Shown here one piece after another: positions 1-7,575 of a DNA stretch of 64,000 bases; position 1 is the stretch's first letter, and each line of letters starts with the position of its first letter. The notes under the pieces were generated by a model. The model had not been told where the DNA came from. It did no database searches and was given only the letters and a program-made list of their open reading frames with translations. Where the stretch lies: positions 496,001 to 560,000 of the forward strand of contig NZ_CP083239.1 in assembly GCF_022836935.1 (NCBI RefSeq). Reading direction: 5' to 3'. Origin of the DNA: Ancylobacter polymorphus (GTDB taxonomy: Bacteria; Pseudomonadota; Alphaproteobacteria; Rhizobiales; Xanthobacteraceae). Made by a program: the position numbers and the translations under genes.

Positions 1-1064
1 CCAGCCTCGACCAGCCAGCTATTGCCGACGCTGCGCGCGACGGTGAGCACGCGCTGCTCGACCTTGTTGTCAGCATTGACGACCAGCGCCACCGGCTCGC
101 CCTTGGTGTTGCGGGTCACGCCGCGCTGGGGAACGAGGTAGCTGTCCGGGGCAACGCCTTCCTCGATGATGGCGCGCACATACATGCCGGGCAGCAGCAG
201 CCGGTCCGGGTTGGGGAATTGCGCGCGCACGCCATAGGTGCCGGTGGTGGTGTCGACATAGGCGGAAGTGAATTCCAGCGTACCCGGCAGCGGGTAAAGC
301 TGGCCGTTATCCAGCTTCAGCCGCACCTGCACCCTGTCGCCGCTGATCTTGATGCGCCCGTCGCGGATCGCCTGCCGCAGGTTGAGCAGATTGGTGCTCG
401 ACTGGGTCACATCGACATTGATCGGATCGAGCGTGCGGATGGTGGTGAGCGCCGTATCCTGGCTCGCCGTCACCAGCGCGCCGGGGGTGAGCACCGACTT
501 GTCGATGCGTCCGCCGATCGGCGCGGTGATGCGGGTGTAGTCGAGATTGATCCGCGCGGTGTCGACGCTGGCGCGCGCGGCCGCGACTTCGGCCTTGGCC
601 TGCGCCAGCGAGGCGACGGCGTCGTCATTGTCCTGCTTGCTTACCGCATTCTGCTTGATCAGCCCGGCATAGCGCTCGACCTTGGCCTCGGCGCTCGGCA
701 CCGCCGCCTCAGCCTTCTGCAGGCTGGCGACAGCGCTGTCATAGGCGGCCTGATAGCTCGCCGGTTCGATCTGGTAGAGCGGGTCACCGGCCTTGACCTC
801 ACCGCCCTCCTGGAAAAGCCGCTCCTTGATAAGCCCGCCGACCTGCGGCCGGACTTCGGCAACCAGCGAGGCCGAGGTGCGTCCCGGCATCTCGGCGGTG
901 ATCGCCACCGACTGCGGATGCACGGTGACGACACCAACCTGCGGGCGCCCCTGCGCGCCCGGGCCGGGCAAGCCCGCATTGTCCTTCCCGTCGCACGCCG
1001 CCAGCGCCACCGCGAAGAGAACAAGCACTGCAATTTGAGCCAAACGGCCGTTGAGACGTGACAT
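1..1064 (-). CDS. RND efflux periplasmic adaptor subunit (AcrA/MexA family), 3' end cut by window
   Basis: Periplasmic membrane-fusion protein that would join an inner-membrane RND pump to an outer-membrane channel. About 354 residues are visible and the C-terminus lies off the window. The N-terminus has a hydrophobic signal ending in a lipobox (LAAC), so it is probably a lipoprotein. A lipoyl/barrel-sandwich half (VRPQVGGLIKERLF), a coiled-coil hairpin rich in Ala/Lys/Glu, then the second half (TRITAPIGGRIDKSVLTPG) follow in the normal family order. It is divergent from a TetR-type gene with a palindromic operator between them, the usual acrR-acrAB layout, so the pump gene probably lies just outside the window. 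Family assignment is firm; the substrate is unknown. Confidence 0.93.
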   Translation of the reverse strand, partial: MSRLNGRLAQIAVLVLFAVALAACDGKDNAGLPGPGAQGRPQVGVVTVHPQSVAITAEMPGRTSASLVAEVRPQVGGLIKERLFQEGGEVKAGDPLYQIEPASYQAAYDSAVASLQKAEAAVPSAEAKVERYAGLIKQNAVSKQDNDDAVASLAQAKAEVAAARASVDTARINLDYTRITAPIGGRIDKSVLTPGALVTASQDTALTTIRTLDPINVDVTQSSTNLLNLRQAIRDGRIKISGDRVQVRLKLDNGQLYPLPGTLEFTSAYVDTTTGTYGVRAQFPNPDRLLLPGMYVRAIIEEGVAPDSYLVPQRGVTRNTKGEPVALVVNADNKVEQRVLTVARSVGNSWLVEA

Positions 1065-1082
1065 CGGAGCCGATCTGATTTA

Positions 1083-1100
1083 TGGTACGTTGCAGTACCA
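1083..1100. promoter_or_regulatory. Palindromic operator candidate between efflux adaptor and TetR gene
   Basis: The sequence reads TGGTAC, six bases, GTACCA: a perfect 6-bp inverted repeat starting 18 bp upstream of the adaptor start codon. Its position between the divergent genes suggests a TetR-family operator repressing the pump and possibly the regulator itself. Function is inferred from position and symmetry only. Confidence 0.55.
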
Positions 1101-1174
1101 ATATTTCTCAAGCGGCCGGATTGTCAATTGTGTTAGGTCTGCAACACCGATTGTCGCCTGCTGGAAGCGTTGCT

Positions 1175-1828
1175 GTGCCCTGCGAAGAAACGAAGCCCGC
1201 TACTGCCCCCCGCTCACGGGGACGTCCCAAGCTGATGCCTGCCGCCGCCCGTCGTGACGAAATCGTTGCCGTGGCAACCCAGATGTTTCAGGAGGCGGGT
1301 TATGCGCGGCTGACCACAGACGCGGTGGCGGCTCGCTGCCGCATCTCCAAGCGCACGCTCTATGAACTGTTTCCCAGCAAGGCGGCGCTGTTGACGGCGA
1401 TCATCGACCAGCATCGCACGCGCATGATCCGGCTGCCGGCGGAGTACGATGATGTCCCGCTCGAGCGCGCGCTGGACCTGATCTTCGGCAACGATATCGA
1501 CGACGAGGCCGACCGCGAGCGCTTTGCCTTCCTGCAGCTCATATTCGTCGAAGCGGTTCAGCACCCCGAACTGGATCAGATATCGGCGACGCACGGCAAA
1601 GGCGTCATCCTGCAGTTGCTCGGCGACTGGATCGCTCACGAATGCCGTCGCGGGCGCCTCGATGTCCCCGATCCGAAAGACGCGGCGCGCATGCTGATGG
1701 ACATGGTCGCGGGCTCCACCACCCGCGGCCTCGACGGACGGCTCGCCTGGGACGGCAGTGACCGCCGCCGGGCCTATGTCCGTGAGTGCATCCGTGTGTT
1801 CCTGCACGGAACGAAATCACCTCGCTGA
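1175..1828 (+). CDS. TetR/AcrR family transcriptional regulator
   Basis: DNA-binding repressor, probably of the divergent RND pump. The N-terminal helix-turn-helix is clear (LTTDAVAARCRISKRTLYEL, preceded by a GRPK basic arm), followed by a ligand-binding helical domain resembling the AcrR C-terminal type. The GTG at 1175 gives a 217-residue product of normal family length and has GGAAG seven bases upstream. An in-frame ATG at 1082 also exists, but it would place the start codon inside the palindromic operator, so it was not preferred. The inducing ligand cannot be deduced. Confidence 0.88.
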   Translation: MPCEETKPATAPRSRGRPKLMPAAARRDEIVAVATQMFQEAGYARLTTDAVAARCRISKRTLYELFPSKAALLTAIIDQHRTRMIRLPAEYDDVPLERALDLIFGNDIDDEADRERFAFLQLIFVEAVQHPELDQISATHGKGVILQLLGDWIAHECRRGRLDVPDPKDAARMLMDMVAGSTTRGLDGRLAWDGSDRRRAYVRECIRVFLHGTKSPR

Positions 1829-1832
1829 GGTG
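1818..1832 (+). terminator. Hairpin at the end of the TetR gene (weak terminator candidate)
   Basis: CACCTC and GAGGTG pair around a 3-base loop that spans the TGA stop codon, flanked by AAAT and GATTT. There is no long T-run, so it is only a weak intrinsic terminator candidate. The remaining roughly 295 bases up to the next gene hold no gene or RNA I can support. Confidence 0.3.
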
Positions 1833-2127
1833 GCGATTTCGCGGCGTGGCGGCGGCTATTGCGCGGGTGGCAGGCATGTTCGCCCCCGCGCTGCACGCGA
1901 CGCTGGTGACATTCCACACCAGGGGCGATCCCGCCCCTCTTCCCCTCGCCTCGCATCGGTTCGGGCGAAGCCGCGGCGACCGGGCCCTTGCACCGCCAGA
2001 CGCGCGCGCGAGACCGACGCCGCTGCTACCCCGGGGCGGCGGCGTCAAAAGGCCGACGGGAGACAGCCGGCCGCTTCATGAGCGGCGGGCTTCATGGGCG
2101 GCGGGATAAGGTAATCACGCTCCGGGC

Positions 2128-3036
2128 TCAGCGCAGGCGGCAGGCGGTGGGGCCGATGAAATTCAGCTCGGCCCGCTCGAACGCTTCGGCGGCGAGAATC
2201 CAGAGCCCCCGCCCGTCATCCGTCACCACCGCCATCACCCCATAGAGCGGAAGGTCCGCCGCGCCGCCCGGCAGCATCGCGCGCACGATGCCCGAGACGT
2301 CAAAGCCGGCAAAGGGATCGCTCCCCGCCGGGACGGGGAAGAACCGGGTGTGGAAATCGAGGCCGTTGATGCGGACCCGCGTCGCCGTGGGCGCCAGCCC
2401 GGCCAGCGCCGTGCGGTAAGCCGGCGCCAAAGTCCCGATATGGATGTGAAACTGGTGCTGGCCGCGCACGGTGGGGGGCTGGATGGCGAAGGCGAGATCG
2501 TTCCGCGCAAAGGGCGGCTCGACCATGGTCTGCGAGGCGGCATAGGCGTCCTGCCAGTAGTTCCGCCCGGCATAGCCGGCCACGTCCTCGATGCCGATGA
2601 CCGGCGGGATGGCCCACAGCACAAAGCGGCAATTCTCGCCACGGGCGCGCGGGTACCGCGCCGGGTCACGGTAGCGCGTGTCATATTGCAGGAAGAACGC
2701 GTCTCCGCCATGGCTGCGGCGCACGAACTCCCCTTCCGCATCCGTGCAGCGCCCGCTGGCGCAGGCCTCGGAAGTGAGAAAGCGGAACACGGTGCAGGTC
2801 TTGGCCGCGATGTTCGCCGGGTCGCTGCAGGGCGCGCAGGGCTTTGGGGCCTTGTCGTCCTTGTTGGCCTGCGGCGGCGAGGCCCATTGCACCGCACCCG
2901 CCGTCGCCGACGGGGGGAGCGGGCAGGCCTGAACCCTCGGCTCCGCCGCCGCGCCCGTCTCGGCGGCGAGCGTGAGGGCCAGCCCGAGCAGGAGACGCAG
3001 ATAGCGCAGACGCCCACCCGTACCGCCGCCGCGCAT
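2128..3036 (-). CDS. cdh: CDP-diacylglycerol diphosphatase (Cdh family)
   Basis: Hydrolyses CDP-diacylglycerol to phosphatidate and CMP; acts at the membrane/periplasm. The 302-residue product begins with a signal peptide (LLLGLALTLAAETGAAA). It carries the HIT-like signature of the Cdh family, QHQFHIHIGTL, and the upstream RGENCRFVLWAIPP and GIED blocks. E. coli Cdh is about 250 residues; the surplus here is an N-terminal Cys-rich stretch (PKPCAPCSDP) before the Cdh domain. It follows the beta-helix gene by 1 bp and is the last gene of a four-gene run. Family call is good; the natural substrate in this organism is inferred. Confidence 0.82.
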   Translation of the reverse strand: MRGGGTGGRLRYLRLLLGLALTLAAETGAAAEPRVQACPLPPSATAGAVQWASPPQANKDDKAPKPCAPCSDPANIAAKTCTVFRFLTSEACASGRCTDAEGEFVRRSHGGDAFFLQYDTRYRDPARYPRARGENCRFVLWAIPPVIGIEDVAGYAGRNYWQDAYAASQTMVEPPFARNDLAFAIQPPTVRGQHQFHIHIGTLAPAYRTALAGLAPTATRVRINGLDFHTRFFPVPAGSDPFAGFDVSGIVRAMLPGGAADLPLYGVMAVVTDDGRGLWILAAEAFERAELNFIGPTACRLR

Positions 3037-3037
3037 C

Positions 3038-3925
3038 TCAGTCCTCGTTCAGCGAATAGACCAAGGCGGGGGATTGGCGCAGGAAGCCCTTGAAGCGGTA
3101 GGGCACATCCTCCGCCTCGGTGGCGACCGGCATGTCCGGGCTGATGAGATGCAGCTGGTCGCCGAACACGCCGCTTATATCGACATGGCAGTGCTGGGCG
3201 ATCTCGACAGAACTCGGGCCGTCATCCACCTCGAAATCGAAGATGTCGCGGTCGGCGACTTGGGTCATCGCTACGTCGACGAACAGGCTGCGCGCCACCT
3301 CCAGACGGCTGCTGCTGAGATTGATCCCATCTTCGGCCGGCGCCACCACGCGCAGCCGCTCCAGCCGGATCTGCGAATTGGTGAGATCGAGCCCGTCATC
3401 GCCGGAATGGAAGCTGCGGATTTCCGCCACCCGCCATTCCTGCGGCCCCACCCCCATGAGCGAAAAACCGTCCCGGTCGTCCAGCAGCGGGTCGTCGCTC
3501 GGCGCCACGGGGTCGCCATGGCCGAGATAATAGGCCGCGATCAGGGCGGCGTCGAAGGACGACACCGCGTGCGGCCGGGCGACCGCGACCTCCAGCCCGT
3601 CCTTCTCCGCGCTGCGGTAGCCGCCGAAGAACCAGACGCCACCATTGTCGGCGCTCTTCACCGGGCGGAAGTGCGCATTGCAGGCGCGGATGGAGAGCCT
3701 TTGCGCGTCGAGCGCCGAGCCCTGCTCGAAGATCAGCGCCGCATGGCCGATCGGGCTTGCCGGCACGAGGCCGTTGCGGATGAGGATCGTCACCCCGTCC
3801 TCGACGATCAGTTTAGCGCCGTCCCGCACCCGCACATCCGTCGTCGCGACATAGGTGACGCCGGCCACCAGACGCTGCGTGCCGGTGATGGCCTCGGGAA
3901 GGTGTTCCAGCGTCTTCGTTGCCAT
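3038..3925 (-). CDS. Right-handed beta-helix-like protein, function unknown
   Basis: A 295-residue protein without signal peptide or membrane segment. Successive short strand-turn units (VRVRDGAKLIVEDGVTILI, IRSFHSGDDGLDLTNSQIRL, LRVVAPAEDGINLSSSRLEV) look like rungs of a parallel beta-helix of the pectate-lyase/carbohydrate-binding type. I do not recognise a catalytic signature. It sits 2 bp after the DUF4239 gene and 1 bp before cdh, so translation is probably coupled. The fold is inferred from the repeat pattern; no activity is claimed. Confidence 0.6.
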   Translation of the reverse strand: MATKTLEHLPEAITGTQRLVAGVTYVATTDVRVRDGAKLIVEDGVTILIRNGLVPASPIGHAALIFEQGSALDAQRLSIRACNAHFRPVKSADNGGVWFFGGYRSAEKDGLEVAVARPHAVSSFDAALIAAYYLGHGDPVAPSDDPLLDDRDGFSLMGVGPQEWRVAEIRSFHSGDDGLDLTNSQIRLERLRVVAPAEDGINLSSSRLEVARSLFVDVAMTQVADRDIFDFEVDDGPSSVEIAQHCHVDISGVFGDQLHLISPDMPVATEAEDVPYRFKGFLRQSPALVYSLNED

Positions 3926-3927
3926 GA

Positions 3928-4740
3928 TCAGGGTTGCCCCAGCAGGCCGGGATCCTGCCGTTCCAGCGCGTGATAGACATCCTGCAGGTTCTCGGCCGAG
4001 GTCGCGGTATCGCCGAGATAGGGCAGGTCGATGATGGCGATGGCGCCCAGCATCAGCGTCAGCATGACCAGCTGGACCACCAGCGTGATCGCCCGGACCG
4101 GCGTCGCCTCGATCAGCCGCAGGCCGCAGATGATGATCACGCCGAGAATGCTGAGCAGGCTCACCGTATAGAAGATGTCGGGCAAGGCGCTGGTCACGCT
4201 CAATATGCGATCATTGCGGATCTGCGCGATGCGATCGGCCGCCTCCAATGTCTTGGAGAAGATGACGACGCTCTTCGGCGATTGCGGCTCGATGCGGTCG
4301 ATCTGCCGGAACAGGTCGGACAGCGCCTTCGAGGTCGCGGGGCTGCCATGGCCCTCCCGCAGCACCGGCCATTCGTCGGTGACGATGGATTTCGTATAGG
4401 CGAGCAGCGCGGCGCGCGCCTCCAGCGCCGGCGGGCTGCCGTCGAGGATCAGCAGCCCGTTCAGGCTCTTGATCGCCTGCGCCTCCTGCGAGACCTTGTC
4501 GTCGAGCCCGGACGCCGTGGTCATCACCAGCGCGAGCACGAAGCCGAGCACCACATAGGCGCCCGACATGGTGTTCTGGGTCGCGGTGTCGACGATGTCG
4601 CTGTCATAGTCGAGCCAGCCCCATTTCGCGTTGATATACCGCACGCCAAGGGCGACAAGCAGCAAGACGACGCAGGACAGCGCCGGCATCAGCAGCAGAA
4701 GCTGCGTGTCCGTCATGTATTGAAGAACGGAGAGATACAT
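3928..4740 (-). CDS. DUF4239 (bestrophin-like) integral membrane protein
   Basis: A 270-residue protein with two N-terminal hydrophobic segments (LLLLMPALSCVVLLLVALGV; GAYVVLGFVLALVMT), a central soluble helical part starting at LDDKVSQEAQAIKSLNGL, and two C-terminal membrane segments (IFYTVSLLSILGVIIICGL; VVQLVMLTLMLGAIAII). That four-segment plan is typical of DUF4239, a bestrophin-like family of unknown role. The start could instead be the internal ATG at residue 9 (MTDTQ). It lies 29 bp downstream of the TAXI-type gene and overlaps no neighbour, suggesting one transcript for the four-gene run. Confidence 0.72.
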   Translation of the reverse strand: MYLSVLQYMTDTQLLLLMPALSCVVLLLVALGVRYINAKWGWLDYDSDIVDTATQNTMSGAYVVLGFVLALVMTTASGLDDKVSQEAQAIKSLNGLLILDGSPPALEARAALLAYTKSIVTDEWPVLREGHGSPATSKALSDLFRQIDRIEPQSPKSVVIFSKTLEAADRIAQIRNDRILSVTSALPDIFYTVSLLSILGVIIICGLRLIEATPVRAITLVVQLVMLTLMLGAIAIIDLPYLGDTATSAENLQDVYHALERQDPGLLGQP

Positions 4741-4769
4741 GGATCAGCGCCCCCGGCTGGTCGTCACGT

Positions 4770-6152
4770 TCAGGATTTCTGCAACGAGCTTATCTTCTTC
4801 TGCGCGTCCTGAAGCATGCCGCTGATGTTGCGCCGGAGCGTGAAATAGTGGCGCATCTGGTCGTCTTGCACCCAGGTCTCGGTCGTCTTTGCATCGAGCA
4901 GGCGGAGGCGGTCGATCACCGATTCCACCCCGCCGACGGTGCTTGCCGCCACAAGCTCGTCCTCGAGGTAGCGCAGCTCCCAGAAATGCAGCCAGAGCAG
5001 TTTCTGCGAGGCAAAGCCGCGATAGCCGATGATCTTGTTGAACAGCGGCAGGCCGAGCAGCAGCAAGGCGAGCAGCACGATCCAGACATTCTCCAGCAGC
5101 GCCGCGAGCCAAAGCGGGAGATAGGCGAAGATTCCCGGGACACCGCTGGTATAGAAGCGGGTGGCGATCGGGCTCAGCGGAAAGGACCGGTCGCGATATT
5201 GCGGGAGATTATCCGCAACGGGGAAGAAATTATCCGACTTCAGGCTGATCTCGCGCGACGCGAGGAGGAAAGCCCATTGCACCGCGGGATGGGTGTCCTT
5301 CTCCACCAGCAGGTTCACCGAGGAGGCGAGCAGGGCGATGTCGCTCTCCGGCCGCACATCGCCAATGTCGATGGCGCCGCGCGGCACCGTCACCTTGCGC
5401 AGGAAAGGCAGCCGCCGGACATAGGCGTCTACCAGCGGGAAATTCATCAGCTTGATCGTGGGATCGCGCAGCAATTTCTGGATCACCGGCGAGGCGAAGC
5501 CATCGACGATGAACAGCGCGTCGATCGTGCCGGCGTGCAGCTGCGCGACCGCCTCCTGGTTCGGAAGCTTGAGGAAGTTGGGCTGGTCGCCCGTGCCCGG
5601 ATTGTTCAGCTCCATCAGGGTGGCGAACAGCCGCGCGCTCACCGTGCCCGGCGCGCCGACGGCGATCGGCCTGTCGCGGTAATATTGGAAGGGATCGTCG
5701 ACCTTCACCGTGTCGCCGCGATAGAACAGCCAGGCCGGCGCGATCGCGACGTTGCCGAGCGAGACGAGGTCGGGATAGTCCGCCGCCGCCCCCGCCCCGG
5801 ACACGACGAAGCTGGCATTGATGTCCGAGCCGGGGTCTTGAATGTCCTTCTCGACCGCGTCGAGACCAGGGCGGCTGCTTATATCGAGGGTCAGCCCGTG
5901 GCGCGCGAAATAGGACTGGAAGGCCTCGCCGAGATCGTGGCTGGCCGTGCCGCGCTGGCCGATGGCCAGAACGGTGGTTCCCCGGGGAAAGGGCTCGATA
6001 TAGACGAGGATCGCCAGCGCAAGAACCGCGACGACGAGCCCGATCGGCAGGTAGAATTTCCCGATCTTCCACCAGGCGATGAGCTCCCGGCGAAGATCAT
6101 ATTGCAGATATTGCCTGACGAACGTAACGAAATCCCGGGAACTTCTGCCCAT
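4770..6152 (-). CDS. Membrane-anchored TAXI-family (TRAP-type) solute-binding protein
   Basis: About 460 residues. A first membrane segment (near residues 33-52, YLPIGLVVAVLALAILVYI) is followed by a long periplasmic domain of TAXI type (TTVLAIGQRGTASHDLGEAF, PIAVGAPGTVSARLFATLM, HAGTIDALFIVDGFASPVI). A second hydrophobic stretch (FAYLPLWLAALLENVWIVLL...) and a roughly 90-residue cytoplasmic tail come next. Classical TAXI receptors are soluble and secreted with a TRAP permease; here no permease is adjacent and the receptor is held in the membrane. The ATG at 6152 was preferred over a GTG at 6188. Its ligand is unknown. Confidence 0.75.
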   Translation of the reverse strand: MGRSSRDFVTFVRQYLQYDLRRELIAWWKIGKFYLPIGLVVAVLALAILVYIEPFPRGTTVLAIGQRGTASHDLGEAFQSYFARHGLTLDISSRPGLDAVEKDIQDPGSDINASFVVSGAGAAADYPDLVSLGNVAIAPAWLFYRGDTVKVDDPFQYYRDRPIAVGAPGTVSARLFATLMELNNPGTGDQPNFLKLPNQEAVAQLHAGTIDALFIVDGFASPVIQKLLRDPTIKLMNFPLVDAYVRRLPFLRKVTVPRGAIDIGDVRPESDIALLASSVNLLVEKDTHPAVQWAFLLASREISLKSDNFFPVADNLPQYRDRSFPLSPIATRFYTSGVPGIFAYLPLWLAALLENVWIVLLALLLLGLPLFNKIIGYRGFASQKLLWLHFWELRYLEDELVAASTVGGVESVIDRLRLLDAKTTETWVQDDQMRHYFTLRRNISGMLQDAQKKISSLQKS

Positions 6153-6466
6153 TGCCCCTGCCCGACCACGGATACACGTAGAAGCCACGGACGCGCCAGG
6201 GGAACGTCATCGACGCGGGCCCGGCCCGGAGGCGCAGAGCCGACGACGTCGATGGCGCGGGTGACGCCGCATCCCCAGTCCCAAGCCCACCGAGCTGAAG
6301 CGCCCACAATCGCTTCATTGGTACGGTAACACTCCACCGGAAGCGGAACAAGCGACGCATGGTTGCTCGACGTGTGGCCGCCACGCGGCCGCCGCAGCAA
6401 CGCCCCGGCGCGGCGGTCGGCGCCGGGCGGCCCGGACGTGCCGTGCTCGACATGCCGTTCGAGACG

Positions 6467-7345
6467 CTAGGGTGCCTCCGCCGCCGGCTTGATCACCACG
6501 GTCGCCGACATGCCGGCGGCGAGGCGCATATCGGGTGGCAGCGTTTCCAACTTGATCCGCACCGGAAGGCGCTGGGCGAGGCGGATCCAGCTGAACTGCG
6601 GATCGACCCGCGCCAGCAGGCCGGCCGCGTCGTCGGGATTGGCGATGGCGCGCGCCATCCCTTCCACCACGCCGTCCAGTACCACATTTCCCGCCATCAG
6701 TTCCACCTTGGCCGGGGCGCCGACACGGATCTGCGGAACCTTGGTTTCCATGAAGTAGCCATAGACATAGAAGGAGCTGGAATCGACGATCGCCAGCACA
6801 CCCTGCCCCGCTGTGGCGAAGTCGCCGGCGACGGCGGTGAGATTGGTGACATAGCCGCTCACCGCCGCATGCACGCGGCTGCGGCGCATATTGATCTCCG
6901 CGATGGTGAGCTCCGCCTGCGCCACACGCAGCGCCGCCGCCGCTTCGGCGGCCCGGGTCTGCATGCTCTCCCCGGCCTCGATGGAAAAGCCCGGGCTGTC
7001 CTCGCGCTGCAGGGTCTGGAAGCGGCGGGCGTTTTCCTGCGCCAGCGCCGCCGCCTCCGCCTTCATCGCCACATCGGCGCGGGCGAGGTTCAGCGCCGCC
7101 TGAAAACGCTCCGGGTCGATCTCGAACAGAAGATCGCCCTTCTGCACCGTCTGGTTGTCGCGCACATGGATAGTGCTGATGAGACCGGACACGTCGGGCG
7201 CCACGCGCAGCACATCGGCCAGCACCCGCGCGTCGCGGGTCCAGGGCGAGAGCAGATAGTAGGTCCAGAACTGCCAGCCGGCGAAAGCGGCGACGGCGAC
7301 GGTGCCGACCGTTACCGCGACACGGATCACGCTGCGCCCGCTCAT
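6467..7345 (-). CDS. HlyD/AaeA-type efflux adaptor
   Basis: Periplasmic adaptor for the FUSC pump encoded just upstream. The 292-residue product has an N-terminal membrane anchor (AVTVGTVAVAAFAGWQFWTYY), the lipoyl half-motif VSGLISTIHVRDNQTVQKGDLLFEIDP, a coiled-coil hairpin, and the second half VHAAVSGYVTNLTAVAGDFA. It resembles E. coli AaeA. The start ATG overlaps the DUF1656 stop codon (ATGA), which fixes the start. A larger open frame upstream merely runs through the neighbour. Substrates are probably aromatic acids or similar, by analogy only. Confidence 0.88.
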   Translation of the reverse strand: MSGRSVIRVAVTVGTVAVAAFAGWQFWTYYLLSPWTRDARVLADVLRVAPDVSGLISTIHVRDNQTVQKGDLLFEIDPERFQAALNLARADVAMKAEAAALAQENARRFQTLQREDSPGFSIEAGESMQTRAAEAAAALRVAQAELTIAEINMRRSRVHAAVSGYVTNLTAVAGDFATAGQGVLAIVDSSSFYVYGYFMETKVPQIRVGAPAKVELMAGNVVLDGVVEGMARAIANPDDAAGLLARVDPQFSWIRLAQRLPVRIKLETLPPDMRLAAGMSATVVIKPAAEAP

Positions 7346-7575
7346 GCCGGCCCTCCTGTCAGAAGCGGCAGCCCGAGGGTGAGGGCCACCAGAACGATCA
7401 CATAAAGTGCGGCATCGAACAGCGGACGATGCCAGACGAAGGCGTAGAGCCCGCATGCCTGCGCCAGCCGGCTCAGGGCGAAGAAGGGCAGCAGGGCCAC
7501 CAGCGCCCAGAGCAGCACCGGCGGCAGGTAGAAGCCGAAGAGATCGAGGGTGTGAAACAGCGGATTCCACGTCAT
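7342..7575 (-). CDS. DUF1656 small membrane protein (AaeX-like)
   Basis: A 77-residue protein with two hydrophobic segments (LPPVLLWALVALLPFFAL and ALYVIVLVALTLGLPLL), matching DUF1656/AaeX in size and layout. It overlaps both the FUSC gene and the HlyD gene by 4 bp (ATGA at each junction), so the three are translationally coupled. Its role in the pump is unknown in general; context places it as a small third component of the efflux complex. Confidence 0.85.
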   Translation of the reverse strand: MTWNPLFHTLDLFGFYLPPVLLWALVALLPFFALSRLAQACGLYAFVWHRPLFDAALYVIVLVALTLGLPLLTGGPA

